Of a stretch of 64,000 nucleotides of DNA, positions 17,440 through 26,313 are shown piece by piece. The notes under the pieces were generated by a model. The model was not told where the DNA came from and made no database searches. It was given only the letters and a program-made list of their open reading frames with translations. The stretch's first letter is position 1, and each line of letters starts with the position of its first letter. The stretch covers positions 2,604,001 through 2,668,000 of the forward strand of contig NZ_JAJEJV010000004.1 in NCBI RefSeq assembly GCF_021390675.1, given 5' to 3'. Made by a program: the position numbers and the translations under genes. The stretch is from Dyella sp. 2HG41-7. GTDB lineage: Bacteria; Pseudomonadota; Gammaproteobacteria; Xanthomonadales; Rhodanobacteraceae.

Positions 17440-18186
17440 ATGAGCGATCGTTTATCGGGCAAAGTCGCGCTCGTTACCGCTGCCGGCGCCGGTATCGGCC
17501 GCGCGACCGCCCTCGCCTTCGCCAAGCAAGGCGCGAAAGTGCTGGCGACCGATATCAATGCCGATGCGTTGACTAGTCTTGCTGCTGAGCACGCATCGAT
17601 CACGACGCGCATATTGGATGTGACGAAGACCGATCAGATCGAAACGCTGGTTCGCGAAACCGGCCCGTTCGATGTGCTTTTCAACTGCGCAGGCTTTGTG
17701 CACGCCGGCACCATTCTGGATACCGACGACGCAAGCTGGCATCGCTCGTTCTCCATCAATGTCGACAGCATGTTTCATCTGTGCAAGGCCGTGCTGCCAG
17801 GCATGCTCGATCGTGGCAAGGGCAGCATCATCAATATGTCGTCGGTCGCATCGAGCATCAAAGGCGTGCCGAATCGTTTTGCTTACAGCACCACCAAAGC
17901 CGCGGTGATCGGGCTGACCCGTTCCATTGCTACGGATTTTGTCTCGCGCGGTGTACGTTGCAACGCCATCTGCCCCGGCACCGTCAAAACGCCATCGCTG
18001 GGTGAGCGCGTGCGCGCGCTGGGCGGCGATGAAGAAGCCAACTGGCGCAGTTTCGTCCAGCGCCAACCCATGGGTCGTTTGGGCGAGCCCGAGGAAATCG
18101 CCGCGTTGGCGTTGTATCTCGCCTCCGACGAATCCGCCTTTACGACCGGCACCGTTCATATTGTGGACGGCGGCTGGTCCAACTAA
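17440..18186 (+). CDS. 2-keto-3-deoxy-L-fuconate dehydrogenase, short-chain dehydrogenase
   Basis: Encodes 248 residues after the ribosome site gggagatggcgt. The SDR nucleotide motif is TAAGAGIG (13-20), the NNAG equivalent reads FNCAG (81-85), and the catalytic Ser lies in NMSSVASS with Tyr149 and Lys153 in YSTTK. In the Xanthomonas-type fucose pathway an SDR oxidises 2-keto-3-deoxy-L-fuconate at C4 to the 2,4-diketo acid, and its place between lactonase and diketo acid hydrolase genes fits that step. Family is certain; substrate is from context. Confidence 0.9.
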   Translation: MSDRLSGKVALVTAAGAGIGRATALAFAKQGAKVLATDINADALTSLAAEHASITTRILDVTKTDQIETLVRETGPFDVLFNCAGFVHAGTILDTDDASWHRSFSINVDSMFHLCKAVLPGMLDRGKGSIINMSSVASSIKGVPNRFAYSTTKAAVIGLTRSIATDFVSRGVRCNAICPGTVKTPSLGERVRALGGDEEANWRSFVQRQPMGRLGEPEEIAALALYLASDESAFTTGTVHIVDGGWSN

Positions 18187-18203
18187 GCACAAGAGAGAAA
18201 GCG

Positions 18204-19055
18204 ATGAAACTCGTTCGCTACGGTATTGCCTGCAAGGAAAAGCCCGGCTTGATCGACAAATCCGGCGCATTGCGCGACCTGTCATCGGTTATCAACGATA
18301 TCGATGCGCAAGCGCTCAGTCGCGAAGGTCGCGCGCGTCTTGCATCGATCGACACGAACACGTTGCCACTCGTTGCAGGAGAGCCGCGTTTTGGCGCTCC
18401 TGTCGCGCATGTGGGCAAGTTTATCTGTGTCGGTTTGAACTACAGCGAGCACGCCGCGGAAACCGGCGCGCCGATCCCTGAGCAACCCATTCTTTTTATG
18501 AAGGCCACCTCGGCTATCACCGGCCCGAACGATGGCGTGATCATTCCGCAGGGCTCGGTAAAAACCGATTGGGAAGTCGAACTGGGTGTGGTGATTGGCG
18601 AAACCGCGCGTAGCGTCAGCGTCGAACAAGCGCTGTCGCATGTCGCCGGCTACGCCGTGATCAACGATCTGTCCGAACGCGAGTTCCAACTCGAACACGG
18701 CGGCCAATGGGTGAAGGGTAAAAGCTGCGACAGCTTCGGTCCGATCGGTCCGTGGCTGGTCACGGCGGACGACGTACCCGATCCGCAGAAGCTCGACCTG
18801 TGGCTGGAAGTGAACGGGCATCGCTACCAGAACGGCAACACGCGCACGATGATTTTCGGCGTGGCGAAGCTGGTCAGTTACATCAGTCGTTACATGACCT
18901 TGCTGCCCGGCGATGTCATCAGCACCGGCACGCCATCGGGCGTGGGTCTTGGTCAGAAGCCGCCGACTTACTTGCGTGCGGGCGATGTGATCGAACTGGG
19001 TATCGAAGGTCTCGGTACGCAACGCCAGCAGGTTCACGCGCATCCCAATGACTAA
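18204..19055 (+). CDS. 2,4-diketo-3-deoxy-L-fuconate hydrolase, fumarylacetoacetate hydrolase family
   Basis: Encodes 283 residues; agagagaaagcg precedes the ATG. FAH-family marks are [39 protein letters not shown] (metal-binding acidic residues), [26 protein letters not shown] and [12 protein letters not shown]. The enzyme cleaves the carbon-carbon bond of 2,4-diketo-3-deoxy-L-fuconate to pyruvate and L-lactate. The L-lactate dehydrogenase gene two positions downstream fits that product. It lies 17 bp after the SDR gene in the same operon. Confidence 0.92.
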   Translation: MKLVRYGIACKEKPGLIDKSGALRDLSSVINDIDAQALSREGRARLASIDTNTLPLVAGEPRFGAPVAHVGKFICVGLNYSEHAAETGAPIPEQPILFMKATSAITGPNDGVIIPQGSVKTDWEVELGVVIGETARSVSVEQALSHVAGYAVINDLSEREFQLEHGGQWVKGKSCDSFGPIGPWLVTADDVPDPQKLDLWLEVNGHRYQNGNTRTMIFGVAKLVSYISRYMTLLPGDVISTGTPSGVGLGQKPPTYLRAGDVIELGIEGLGTQRQQVHAHPND

Positions 19056-19101
19056 TGACTGCATTCTCCCCTCCACTTCCGCCCACAAGGAAGGCCACTG
19101 C

Positions 19102-20418
19102 ATGACCAAGATCGTGGCGCTGGATACGTACGACGTTCGCTTCCCCACTTCGCGCGAACTGGATGGCTCTGACGCCATGAATCCCGACCCGGACTATTCC
19201 GCGGCCTACGTCGTGATGCGCACGGATCAGCCGGGCCTTGCCGGTTACGGCCTCGCCTTTACCATCGGCCGCGGCAACGACGTGCAGAAGGCGGCGATCG
19301 ACGCGTTGGCCGATCACGTAGTCGGCCTGAATTTGCAGGACGTCGCCGGCGATCTCGGCGGCTTTTCGCGGCGTTTGATCGGCGATTCGCAACTGCGCTG
19401 GCTCGGCCCTGAAAAAGGCGTGATGCATATGGCGATCGGCGCGGTGATCAATGCCGCATGGGATCTTGCCGCGCGTCTTGCCGAAAAACCGCTATGGCGT
19501 TTTATCGCCGAGATGACGCCCGAGCAACTGGTTGCGACGATCGATTTTCGCTATCTCACCGACGCACTCACCCCCGACGAAGCGTTGACGATGTTGCGTG
19601 CATCGGCTCACGACAAACCAAAGCGCATCGCGCAGTTGTTGTCGGAAGGTTATCCGGCCTACACCACGTCGCCCGGCTGGCTCGGTTACGCCGACGAAAA
19701 AATGCAACGGCTCGCACGCGAAGCAGTGGCGGCGGGCTTCCGCACGATCAAGCTCAAGGTCGGCATGAATGTGGAAGACGACGTGCGCCGTTGTCGCTTG
19801 GCGCGCGAAACCGTCGGCCCCGATATCGCCATTGCCGTGGACGCCAACCAACGCTGGGACGTGCCTGATGCGATCGCTTGGCTGCGTCATCTGGCCGACG
19901 TGAAACTTGCATGGGTGGAAGAACCCACCAGCCCCGACGATATTCTCGGCCACGCCGCCATTCGTCGCGCCGTCGCGCCGACGCCGATTTCTACTGGCGA
20001 ACACACGCAAAATCGCGTGATGTTCAAGCAACTGTTCCAGGCCGGCTCGGTAGACCTGGTGCAGATCGACGCCGCACGCGTCGGCGGCGTCAATGAAAAT
20101 CTCGCCATTCTTTTGCTTGCCGCGAAATATGGCGTACGCGTGTTTCCGCATGCGGGCGGCGTGGGTTTGTGCGAACTGGTGCAGCATCTGGCGATGGCGG
20201 ATTTCGTGGCTATCACCGGCAAGAAAGAAGATCGCGCCATCGAATTCGTCGACCATCTGCATCAGCATTTCGTCGAACCGGTGGCCATTCGCAACGGGCG
20301 CTACATCGCGCCTCAAGCACCGGGATTCTCAGCCCAGATGCACGCAAGCACCCTGACGGAGTACCGTTATCCGGATGGACCGGTGTGGTGCGAACCGGTC
20401 GATGCCGCGAGTACCTGA
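19102..20418 (+). CDS. L-fuconate dehydratase, enolase superfamily
   Basis: Encodes 438 residues from the ATG at 19102 ([16 protein letters not shown]), preceded by aaggaaggccactgc. An earlier in-frame ATG at 19048 overlaps the previous gene and adds 18 unlikely residues. It matches the mandelate racemase branch of the enolase superfamily: general base Lys219 in TIKLKVG, metal ligands Asp248 (VDAN), Glu274 (WVEEP) and Glu300 (STGEH), and His350 in [15 protein letters not shown]. These agree, within one position, with the residues described for the Xanthomonas campestris enzyme. It dehydrates L-fuconate to 2-keto-3-deoxy-L-fuconate. Its TGA overlaps the ATG of the lactate dehydrogenase gene. 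Confidence 0.95.
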   Translation: MTKIVALDTYDVRFPTSRELDGSDAMNPDPDYSAAYVVMRTDQPGLAGYGLAFTIGRGNDVQKAAIDALADHVVGLNLQDVAGDLGGFSRRLIGDSQLRWLGPEKGVMHMAIGAVINAAWDLAARLAEKPLWRFIAEMTPEQLVATIDFRYLTDALTPDEALTMLRASAHDKPKRIAQLLSEGYPAYTTSPGWLGYADEKMQRLAREAVAAGFRTIKLKVGMNVEDDVRRCRLARETVGPDIAIAVDANQRWDVPDAIAWLRHLADVKLAWVEEPTSPDDILGHAAIRRAVAPTPISTGEHTQNRVMFKQLFQAGSVDLVQIDAARVGGVNENLAILLLAAKYGVRVFPHAGGVGLCELVQHLAMADFVAITGKKEDRAIEFVDHLHQHFVEPVAIRNGRYIAPQAPGFSAQMHASTLTEYRYPDGPVWCEPVDAAST

Positions 20419-21602
20419 TGACAGCTCCCATCACCTGCGTTGCCGATCTGCGTGCCCTGGCCAAGCGCCGCGTGCCGCGCGCGTTCTTCGAATACGCGGA
20501 TCGCGGTTCGTACGATGAAGTGACGCTGCGCGCCAACCGTGCCGCGTTCGAACGTATCGCGTTGCGACAGCGGGTGATGACCAATGTCGACAACCGTTCG
20601 CTGGCTACCGATATCCTCGGTCTACCGGTTTCGATGCCGCTTGCGATCGCGCCGACCGGACTCACTGGCTTGCAGCACGGCGGCGGCGAGATTCTTGGTG
20701 CACGTGCGGCCGAAAAAGCCGGGATACCGTTTTGCTTGAGCACGATGTCGATCTGCTCGATCGAACAAGTGCGCGCCGCGGTGGAAAAACCGTTCTGGTT
20801 TCAGGTGTACGTGATGCGCGATCGCGGCTTCACGCGCGATTTGATTCAGCGTGCCAAGGCCGCCAACTGCTCGGCCCTGATGCTGACGGCCGACCTCACC
20901 GTGCAGGGCCAGCGCCACCGCGAAATCAAGAACGGGCTTTCGGTGCCGCCCAAGATCACGTTGCGCAATATCCTCGATGTGGCCAGCAAACCGCGCTGGG
21001 CATTGGGCATGTTGCGCGCGCCCAGTCGTTCGTTCGGCAATCTGCAAGGGCGCATCGACAACACCGACAGCCTCACCACCCTCGCCCAATGGATCGCCAA
21101 CCAGTTCGATCCCACGCTGGAGTGGAAGGATCTGGAATGGATTCGCGATCTGTGGCCCGGCAAACTGATCATCAAGGGCATTCTCGATGCCCGCGATGCG
21201 CGCATCGCCGCCGATCACGGCGTCGACGCCATTGTCGTCTCCAATCACGGCGGCCGTCAGCTTGACGGCGCGCCCGCCACCATCGATGTGCTGCCCTCCA
21301 TCGTGCAAGCGGTAGGCGATCGTACGCAGGTGTTGTTCGACGGCGGTATTCAAAGTGGCCAGGACTTGCTCAAGGCGCTCGCCTACGGCGCGCACGCAGG
21401 CTTGATCGGCAAGGCGTTCCTCTATGGATTGGGCGCGATGGGCGAAGCGGGCGTCACGAAAACGATTGAACTGATACGCCGAGAATTGAGCGTAAGCATG
21501 GCATTGACGGGGCAGACGGATGTGCGGCGTATTACGTCGGAAATTATCTGGCGCAACCCTGCCGATGGTTCGGCCGATATCGTCGATACGCAATTCGCCT
21601 AA
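20418..21602 (+). CDS. lldD: FMN-dependent L-lactate dehydrogenase
   Basis: Encodes 394 residues; the ATG shares one base with the preceding stop (TGATG), so the genes are coupled. It is an FMN alpha-hydroxy-acid oxidoreductase: AFFEYADRGSYDE at the N-terminus, PLAIAPTGLTGL, LMLTADLTVQGQRHRE, and the catalytic SNHGGRQLDGAP with His277 and Arg280, then LFDGGIQSGQDLLKALAYGA for phosphate binding. It oxidises L-lactate to pyruvate at the inner face of the membrane with quinone as likely acceptor. In this operon it would consume the L-lactate made from L-fucose, so both C3 halves enter as pyruvate. Confidence 0.94.
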   Translation: MTAPITCVADLRALAKRRVPRAFFEYADRGSYDEVTLRANRAAFERIALRQRVMTNVDNRSLATDILGLPVSMPLAIAPTGLTGLQHGGGEILGARAAEKAGIPFCLSTMSICSIEQVRAAVEKPFWFQVYVMRDRGFTRDLIQRAKAANCSALMLTADLTVQGQRHREIKNGLSVPPKITLRNILDVASKPRWALGMLRAPSRSFGNLQGRIDNTDSLTTLAQWIANQFDPTLEWKDLEWIRDLWPGKLIIKGILDARDARIAADHGVDAIVVSNHGGRQLDGAPATIDVLPSIVQAVGDRTQVLFDGGIQSGQDLLKALAYGAHAGLIGKAFLYGLGAMGEAGVTKTIELIRRELSVSMALTGQTDVRRITSEIIWRNPADGSADIVDTQFA

Positions 21603-21613
21603 AGGAATTCCGA

Positions 21614-22237
21614 TTGTTCGCGCTGCGGACGCGGAGCATTAGCCAAACGCCAGCCAAAAATGGAAGGCTCGATGAAGGCACAGACAGCCGATATGATCAT
21701 GCTTTCCATCTTACGCGCCTATCGACTGTGGAAGCACTGGATCGATCATCGACCGCCACGCCGTTTCTCGTCAGGCCACGCTGGCCTTATGACAAGGTGC
21801 TCGTCTCTAGCAAAGCGATGCATGGCCTGATTGACGCGCAAAGTGCGCTGTCCGACCGCGGTTTGACGCTGATACTGACACGCGGTTATGAATCGCGCGG
21901 CACGTTTATCCGAGTGATGCATCAACTCGCACGCATCATCGGCTCGACCCTTTTTTGTCTCGTCTATCCGCACCGAGCCCGCGAAGCCCATTCGATTTTC
22001 TCGCCCAATGGGCATGACCAGTCGGGCGATTGCGTCGATGTCGGCGTCCTTTATAACGATGACGTGTTGCGCCTACTTCCGCTGGGCGTCTTTACGCCGC
22101 TCTGGCTGATCAAAAGTATCGCGCGTACTCATCAACGTGAGTTGTCGATGGTGGCAGATGCCCTGCAGAAAGCCGGCTTCACCATTCATGGCAACGCGAC
22201 GGAAGCCCTGCAGATTCACTGCGAGATGCACGAGTAA
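21614..22237 (+). CDS. Unrecognised protein, possible degenerate M15-type metallopeptidase
   Basis: Up to 207 residues from a TTG at 21614 with a good ribosome site (aaaggaattccga), 12 bp after lldD; the first 40 residues look poorly conserved, so a later start is possible. RGLTLILTRGYESRGT followed by a loop with GHDQSGDCVDVGV resembles the His-x(n)-Gly-x(n)-Asp zinc site of VanX/VanY-like M15 peptidases, here His134 and Asp142, but with one extra residue. The tail HQRELSMVADALQKAGF then EALQIHCEMHE echoes the family C-terminus without the usual E-x-W-H. So either a divergent or inactive member, or unrelated. It converges with the desulfurase gene, 7 bp apart. Sampled GC is about 50%. Confidence 0.6.
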   Translation: MFALRTRSISQTPAKNGRLDEGTDSRYDHAFHLTRLSTVEALDRSSTATPFLVRPRWPYDKVLVSSKAMHGLIDAQSALSDRGLTLILTRGYESRGTFIRVMHQLARIIGSTLFCLVYPHRAREAHSIFSPNGHDQSGDCVDVGVLYNDDVLRLLPLGVFTPLWLIKSIARTHQRELSMVADALQKAGFTIHGNATEALQIHCEMHE

Positions 22238-22244
22238 CGCGCGA

Positions 22245-23414
22245 TCACGCCACCAGCGGCGACATCGCGCGCAGGCGCGTCACGGCATCGATGCAGCGTC
22301 GCGCTGCGTAAGCGATTTCTTCTTCCGTATTGAACCGGCCGATACCGAAACGGATGCTGGCCCTGGCCAACTCGTCGCCCACGCCCATGGCCCGCAATAC
22401 ATGCGACGGCTCCGCCTTGGCAGACGTGCATGCCGAACCGGAAGACAGTGCGATGTCCGGCATTTCAAGCAAGATGGAATCGGCATCAGTGTACGCAAAA
22501 GACAGATTCAGCGTGCCGGGAAGGCAGCCACTGAGGTCGCCATTCAAGCGCACGCCATCCAATTGCGATGTGATGACGTCATGCAATTGCATACGCAGAG
22601 ACATGATGTGCAGACTTTCGGAGGGTTGTTCTGACGTGCAAATGTCGAGCGCCTCGGCAAAGCCGACGATGCCAGGAACATTCAACGTTCCCGAACGCAA
22701 TCCGTATTCGTGTCCGCCGCCATGAATTTGCGGCTGCATGCGGTGGCGAAGATCGCCACGAACGTAAAGCGCACCGACGCCTTTCGGACCATAAAGCTTG
22801 TGTCCGCTAAAAGACGCCAGACCGATATCCAGCTTGTCTAAGTCGACATCGATTTTCCCGAGCGCCTGAGTCGCATCGGTATGCAGTACGACGCCCTTGT
22901 CACGGCAGAGCTCGGCAATCGCCACCATGTCTTGCACGGTGCCTGTTTCGTTATTGGCCAGCATAATTGACACGAGATAGGTTCGATCGCCAATGGCAGC
23001 CGCTAGCTGCTTCAGGTCGACCCGCCCCGCTTCATCCACGCCGACGTAAGTCACCTCAGCGCCATTGTCCTCGAGGTTCCGGCAACTATCGAGCACCGCT
23101 TTGTGCTCGATCCGGCTGGTGACGACGTGATTCTTGCCAGGCTCGGGCCGCAGCCCTTTGAAGGCGAGGTTAATCGACTCGGTCGCGCCGGACGTAAACA
23201 CCAGATCGTGATCTGGCGCTGCATGGATGGCTTGTGCGATGACCGCTCTGGCATCATCGACGGCACTGCGCGCGCGCCACCCAAACGGATGACTGGTGCT
23301 GGCGGCATTACCGTAGTCTTTCGTAAAAAACGGCAACATGACGTCGAGCACGCGTGGATCGAGCGGTGTGGTGGCGTTGTGATCCAAATAAATCATGCGC
23401 GCGGACGCTGCCAT
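22245..23414 (-). CDS. Cysteine desulfurase, IscS/NifS type, outside any isc or suf operon
   Basis: Encodes 389 residues after ttaaggagttctcacgc. PLP-fold marks are IYLDHNATTPLDP (8-20), FTSGATESINLAF, the cofactor-stacking His104 in SRIEHKAVL, ANNETGTVQ, the Schiff-base Lys206 in SFSGHKLYGPKG, GGGHEYGLRSGTLNV and the persulfide-forming Cys329 in SSGSACTSAKAEPSHVL. It should take sulfur from L-cysteine for transfer to a partner. There is no iscU, iscA or tRNA-thiolation gene nearby. Its only co-directional partner is the unrecognised gene 13 bp upstream. Sampled GC (about 50%) is lower than in the flanking fucose genes, which suggests separate origin. Confidence 0.92.
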   Translation of the reverse strand: MAASARMIYLDHNATTPLDPRVLDVMLPFFTKDYGNAASTSHPFGWRARSAVDDARAVIAQAIHAAPDHDLVFTSGATESINLAFKGLRPEPGKNHVVTSRIEHKAVLDSCRNLEDNGAEVTYVGVDEAGRVDLKQLAAAIGDRTYLVSIMLANNETGTVQDMVAIAELCRDKGVVLHTDATQALGKIDVDLDKLDIGLASFSGHKLYGPKGVGALYVRGDLRHRMQPQIHGGGHEYGLRSGTLNVPGIVGFAEALDICTSEQPSESLHIMSLRMQLHDVITSQLDGVRLNGDLSGCLPGTLNLSFAYTDADSILLEMPDIALSSGSACTSAKAEPSHVLRAMGVGDELARASIRFGIGRFNTEEEIAYAARRCIDAVTRLRAMSPLVA

Positions 23415-23427
23415 GCGTGAGAACTCC

Positions 23428-24210
23428 TTAAGCGATTAGCGCGGAGGAAACCGGCGGCTCCGGGTCGGCGTAGACAACCTGCCCTTTTCGCAACGTACCT
23501 TCCGGCGTAACCAAGTTGAGGCGAATGCCGAACCGCATGCCAAGCGCGTGCGTCAACTGCAGTCCGCGGACATAGGCCAACACCTCGGACCATGGCGATG
23601 CTTCGAAAAACACTTCGAGCACGGGTTGCGTCTCAAGCGATTCGTCGTCAGCTTCAATAGCCTTGCAGAAATATTCACTGGTAATCGCGGCGCACGTGAT
23701 CTTTGAGTTGCTGGGCGCGCCGCAGGTCGGGCGATCTGCCGCGGCGACCACCATTCGATGCCGCACATCCGCCGATAAGGGGACGGTGTTCAACATGTGG
23801 TCCGCGTGCGTTCGCGCGGAATCTTCGTGAATGACGAGAATATGCTCGGTAGGAATATTCAATGCTTCGGCGATGGGACCAAAGACATCGACAATTTCAG
23901 TGCGTAAATGACAGAGTCGCGGATTGCGTTTTTGACTGTTGCTAAGCCCATCGCGCAGAAACTGTCGCCGAAAGACGCCCTTGTGATCGAACGCAATGGA
24001 TACCGGTGGCAACTTTCCCGTTTGACGACGAAGGTCGTCCGCGTAAATCAGCGCAGCGCGAAATGCTTGCAGCTGCGCCTCGATTCTTATCGCGCCGGCT
24101 GCATCGATATCCAGCCTGGAATTGCCGGCCAAAATATTGATAGACGGCTGGACGCTCGTCGGCGTTGCATTATCTTGAGCAATTAAACTCGTAAGATTGA
24201 TAAATCCCAT
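23428..24210 (-). CDS. Unrecognised 260-residue protein paired with the cysteine desulfurase
   Basis: I recognise no domain. It begins MGFINLTSLIAQDN, has no signal peptide or membrane segment, and reads as a soluble mixed alpha/beta protein. Notable stretches: LPPVSIAFDHKGVFRRQFLRD, RNPRLCHLRTEIVDVFGPIAEALNIP, and a cluster of cysteines and polar residues (PTCGAPSNSKITC, then EYFCKAIEADDE). EVFFEASPWSEVL and RFGIRLNLVTPEGTLRKG follow. It is transcribed just before the desulfurase (13-bp gap), so a role as sulfur acceptor, substrate or sulfur-using enzyme is possible. aggaggcaggacgg lies 15 bp or less upstream. Sampled GC is 42-52%. Function unknown. Confidence 0.75.
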   Translation of the reverse strand: MGFINLTSLIAQDNATPTSVQPSINILAGNSRLDIDAAGAIRIEAQLQAFRAALIYADDLRRQTGKLPPVSIAFDHKGVFRRQFLRDGLSNSQKRNPRLCHLRTEIVDVFGPIAEALNIPTEHILVIHEDSARTHADHMLNTVPLSADVRHRMVVAAADRPTCGAPSNSKITCAAITSEYFCKAIEADDESLETQPVLEVFFEASPWSEVLAYVRGLQLTHALGMRFGIRLNLVTPEGTLRKGQVVYADPEPPVSSALIA

Positions 24211-24450
24211 GGCGCAGCCGTCCTGCCTCCTGATAAAGAGCGTCCCCTAATAAATCGGATATTCGAAGCGGACCCGCTGAAGCGCCGCAGCGCGTGAAAT
24301 ATACGACCGAGTGCTGTGAAAGGAATCGCAAAACTCGAGCTTGCGCGGTTCGCGCAGTCAGCGTTCGTTATGTGCGCGCTTCATGAAGGTGAATGCATCG
24401 TCACAAACTGGGGTGGCAAAACGCTCTTCTGCAGGCGCAGGCAGTCCCGT

Positions 24451-24807
24451 TCAAAGCGCCGTCAGCGCTTCCTTCAATGAAAAGATGCGCGTCATCGGCA
24501 CCCATTTCTGTCCTGCTTCGGCCCACGGCAAGCGTTGCTGGAAGCGATCCATCAATGCTTCCCACGCCTGCGTTTTCGGATCGGCGGCATCCACCTCTTT
24601 ATTACGCGAAGTATCGACGTGATCGGGCACCTGCACGACCATGAAAAGCCGATTTCCCGTGCGGAAGATTTCCATATCCTCGATACCGGATGCACGAATG
24701 GACGCGATGATCTCCGGCCATACGTGACCAGGCTGATGCCAGCGCTCGTATTCGGCGATGGCTTCGGCGTCGTCTTTAAGATCCAGTGCGTAGTAAAGAC
24801 GTTGCAT
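24451..24807 (-). CDS. L-fucose/L-rhamnose mutarotase family protein
   Basis: Encodes 118 residues (MQRLYYALDLKDDAEAIAEY) from the ATG at 24807, which shares one base with the stop of the permease gene (TGATG). It belongs to the RhaM/FucU-like DUF718 group, small ferredoxin-like dimers: YERWHQPGHVWPEI, with the active-site His, then GIEDMEIFRTGNRLFMVV and a C-terminal W-x-P-M-x-R-I-F. It interconverts sugar anomers so that the form used by the dehydrogenase is replenished. Coupling to FucP supports L-fucose as substrate. The 243 bp to the next gene (24211-24450) hold no gene that I can see. Confidence 0.9.
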   Translation of the reverse strand: MQRLYYALDLKDDAEAIAEYERWHQPGHVWPEIIASIRASGIEDMEIFRTGNRLFMVVQVPDHVDTSRNKEVDAADPKTQAWEALMDRFQQRLPWAEAGQKWVPMTRIFSLKEALTAL

Positions 24808-26090
24808 CAACCTGCGCCTCTGGCGGCATGGCGGCATTGCCATGCAAACAGCGCGACGACCAAGAAACAGCATGCCGGCACGCTCATGGCGTCGACCATG
24901 CTGGAGCGATCGGACACAGCGCCCATCAACGCAGTCAATACGGCGCCGCCGATGATCGTCATCACCAGCATGGCCGAACCGATTTTGCGTTCGTCGTCGT
25001 CGCGCCCTTCCACACCCAAGGCGAATACGGTCGGATACATCACCGACATGAAAAAGCTGCACGCCGCCAGCGCATACGCGCCGCTGGTGCCGGGATGCAT
25101 CACGGCATACAACGTCAGTGCGACATTGATGGTGGCAAACGCGAACAGCAAGCGCACTGGCGCCACGTATTTCATCAACGCCGTGCCAACAAAGCGTCCA
25201 ATCATGAAACACACCAATTCGGCAAAAAGAAAGTTCGCCGCGTCCTTGGCCGTGGTGCCGGGCGTGGTGGCCTGTACATAGCGAATCGTGAAACTCCACA
25301 CGCCAACTTGCGCGCCCACATAAAAGAACTGCGCAAACAATGCGCCGACAAATAATTTATCGCGGAGCAATTTGCGCAATACGCCGTGGCCAACGCCTGG
25401 CATACCGGTCGAATGCCGCGGCTCCGCCGTTTTCGGAAAGTGCGTGACGAAAATCAGCAACGCCCACGCCAATACCACCAGCCCGATCACCAGATAGGGC
25501 CATTGCACCGCGCGCGTTTCATTGACGTAGTACGCCGTGCGCTCCGCCGCGCTCATCGCGGCGAGCTGCTGCGGCGTTAACTCGATACCCGAAAGAATGA
25601 AATGCTGACCGATCAGAATGCCCGCGATCGAACCTAGCGGATTGAATGCTTGCGCCAAGTTGAGTCGTCGCGTCGCCGTTTCCGGCGGCCCAAGCAAGGT
25701 GATAAAGGGATTGGCGGAAGTCTCCAGAAAGGCGAGACCGCTGGCGATCACGAACAAGGCCGCCAAAAACAACCCGTACGTATTCAGCGACGCAGCCGGC
25801 CAGAACAGCAACGCGCCGATACCATAAAGTGCGAGTCCGCAAATTACTGCGCTTTTGTAGCCAAATCGGCGCATATACATGCCGGCCGGCATGGCGACGA
25901 GAAAATAGCCGAGATAGAACGCGCTCTGTACCAGGCCCGCGCCGAAATCGCTGAGCACGAAGGCTTTCTTGAACTGCGCGATCAAGACGTCGTTGAGATT
26001 GTTGGCCCCACCCCAGAGAAAAAACAGGCTGACGATCAGCACCAAGGGCAACCAGGACCGGGCTGCATGCTCGGCGCCGGCTACCGTCAT
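24807..26090 (-). CDS. fucP: L-fucose:H+ symporter, MFS family
   Basis: Encodes 427 residues from the ATG at 26088-26090; a GTG at 26123 would add 11 residues. It is a 12-segment major facilitator of the FucP type: LVLIVSLFFLWGGANNLNDVLIAQFKKAF in the first helix region holds the Asn/Asp pair typical for fucose symport, followed by GYFLVAMPAGMYMRRFGYKSAV, and FLETSANPFITLLGP in helix 4-5. It imports L-fucose released by the secreted fucosidases. It is translationally coupled to the mutarotase and divergent from the IclR regulator. Confidence 0.93.
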   Translation of the reverse strand: MTVAGAEHAARSWLPLVLIVSLFFLWGGANNLNDVLIAQFKKAFVLSDFGAGLVQSAFYLGYFLVAMPAGMYMRRFGYKSAVICGLALYGIGALLFWPAASLNTYGLFLAALFVIASGLAFLETSANPFITLLGPPETATRRLNLAQAFNPLGSIAGILIGQHFILSGIELTPQQLAAMSAAERTAYYVNETRAVQWPYLVIGLVVLAWALLIFVTHFPKTAEPRHSTGMPGVGHGVLRKLLRDKLFVGALFAQFFYVGAQVGVWSFTIRYVQATTPGTTAKDAANFLFAELVCFMIGRFVGTALMKYVAPVRLLFAFATINVALTLYAVMHPGTSGAYALAACSFFMSVMYPTVFALGVEGRDDDERKIGSAMLVMTIIGGAVLTALMGAVSDRSSMVDAMSVPACCFLVVALFAWQCRHAARGAG

Positions 26091-26222
26091 AGGGGATTCT
26101 TCTGTCACTGTGCGCACTTCCACCCGCTTCTCCTACGATTTACGGCAGGCCACCCCGGAAAACTGGCCACGAAAGGCTTGCCGCAAGATGACGGGCCCGC
26201 CTATTTGTGCAAATATGAAACC

Positions 26223-26238
26223 GTTATTCATTGATAAC
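26223..26238. promoter_or_regulatory. Candidate operator between fucP and the IclR gene
   Basis: gttattcattgataac has perfect 5-bp arms (gttat/ataac) around a 6-bp spacer and lies in the 223-bp divergent region, 75 bp before the IclR start and 133 bp before fucP. IclR regulators often bind such short AT-rich palindromes in their own promoter region. Confidence 0.35.
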
Positions 26239-26313
26239 ACAAGTCGCGCCGCAGCATGCCGATGGGGATTTTGGGCAAAGTCGCGCGATTGATCCTAGCG
26301 ATAAGGAAATGTC

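Noticed and set aside
24211-24450. Possible coding sequence between the unknown gene and the mutarotase gene
   Set aside because: Open frames here are short or are shadows that run into the mutarotase gene; no ribosome site or conserved motif was seen.
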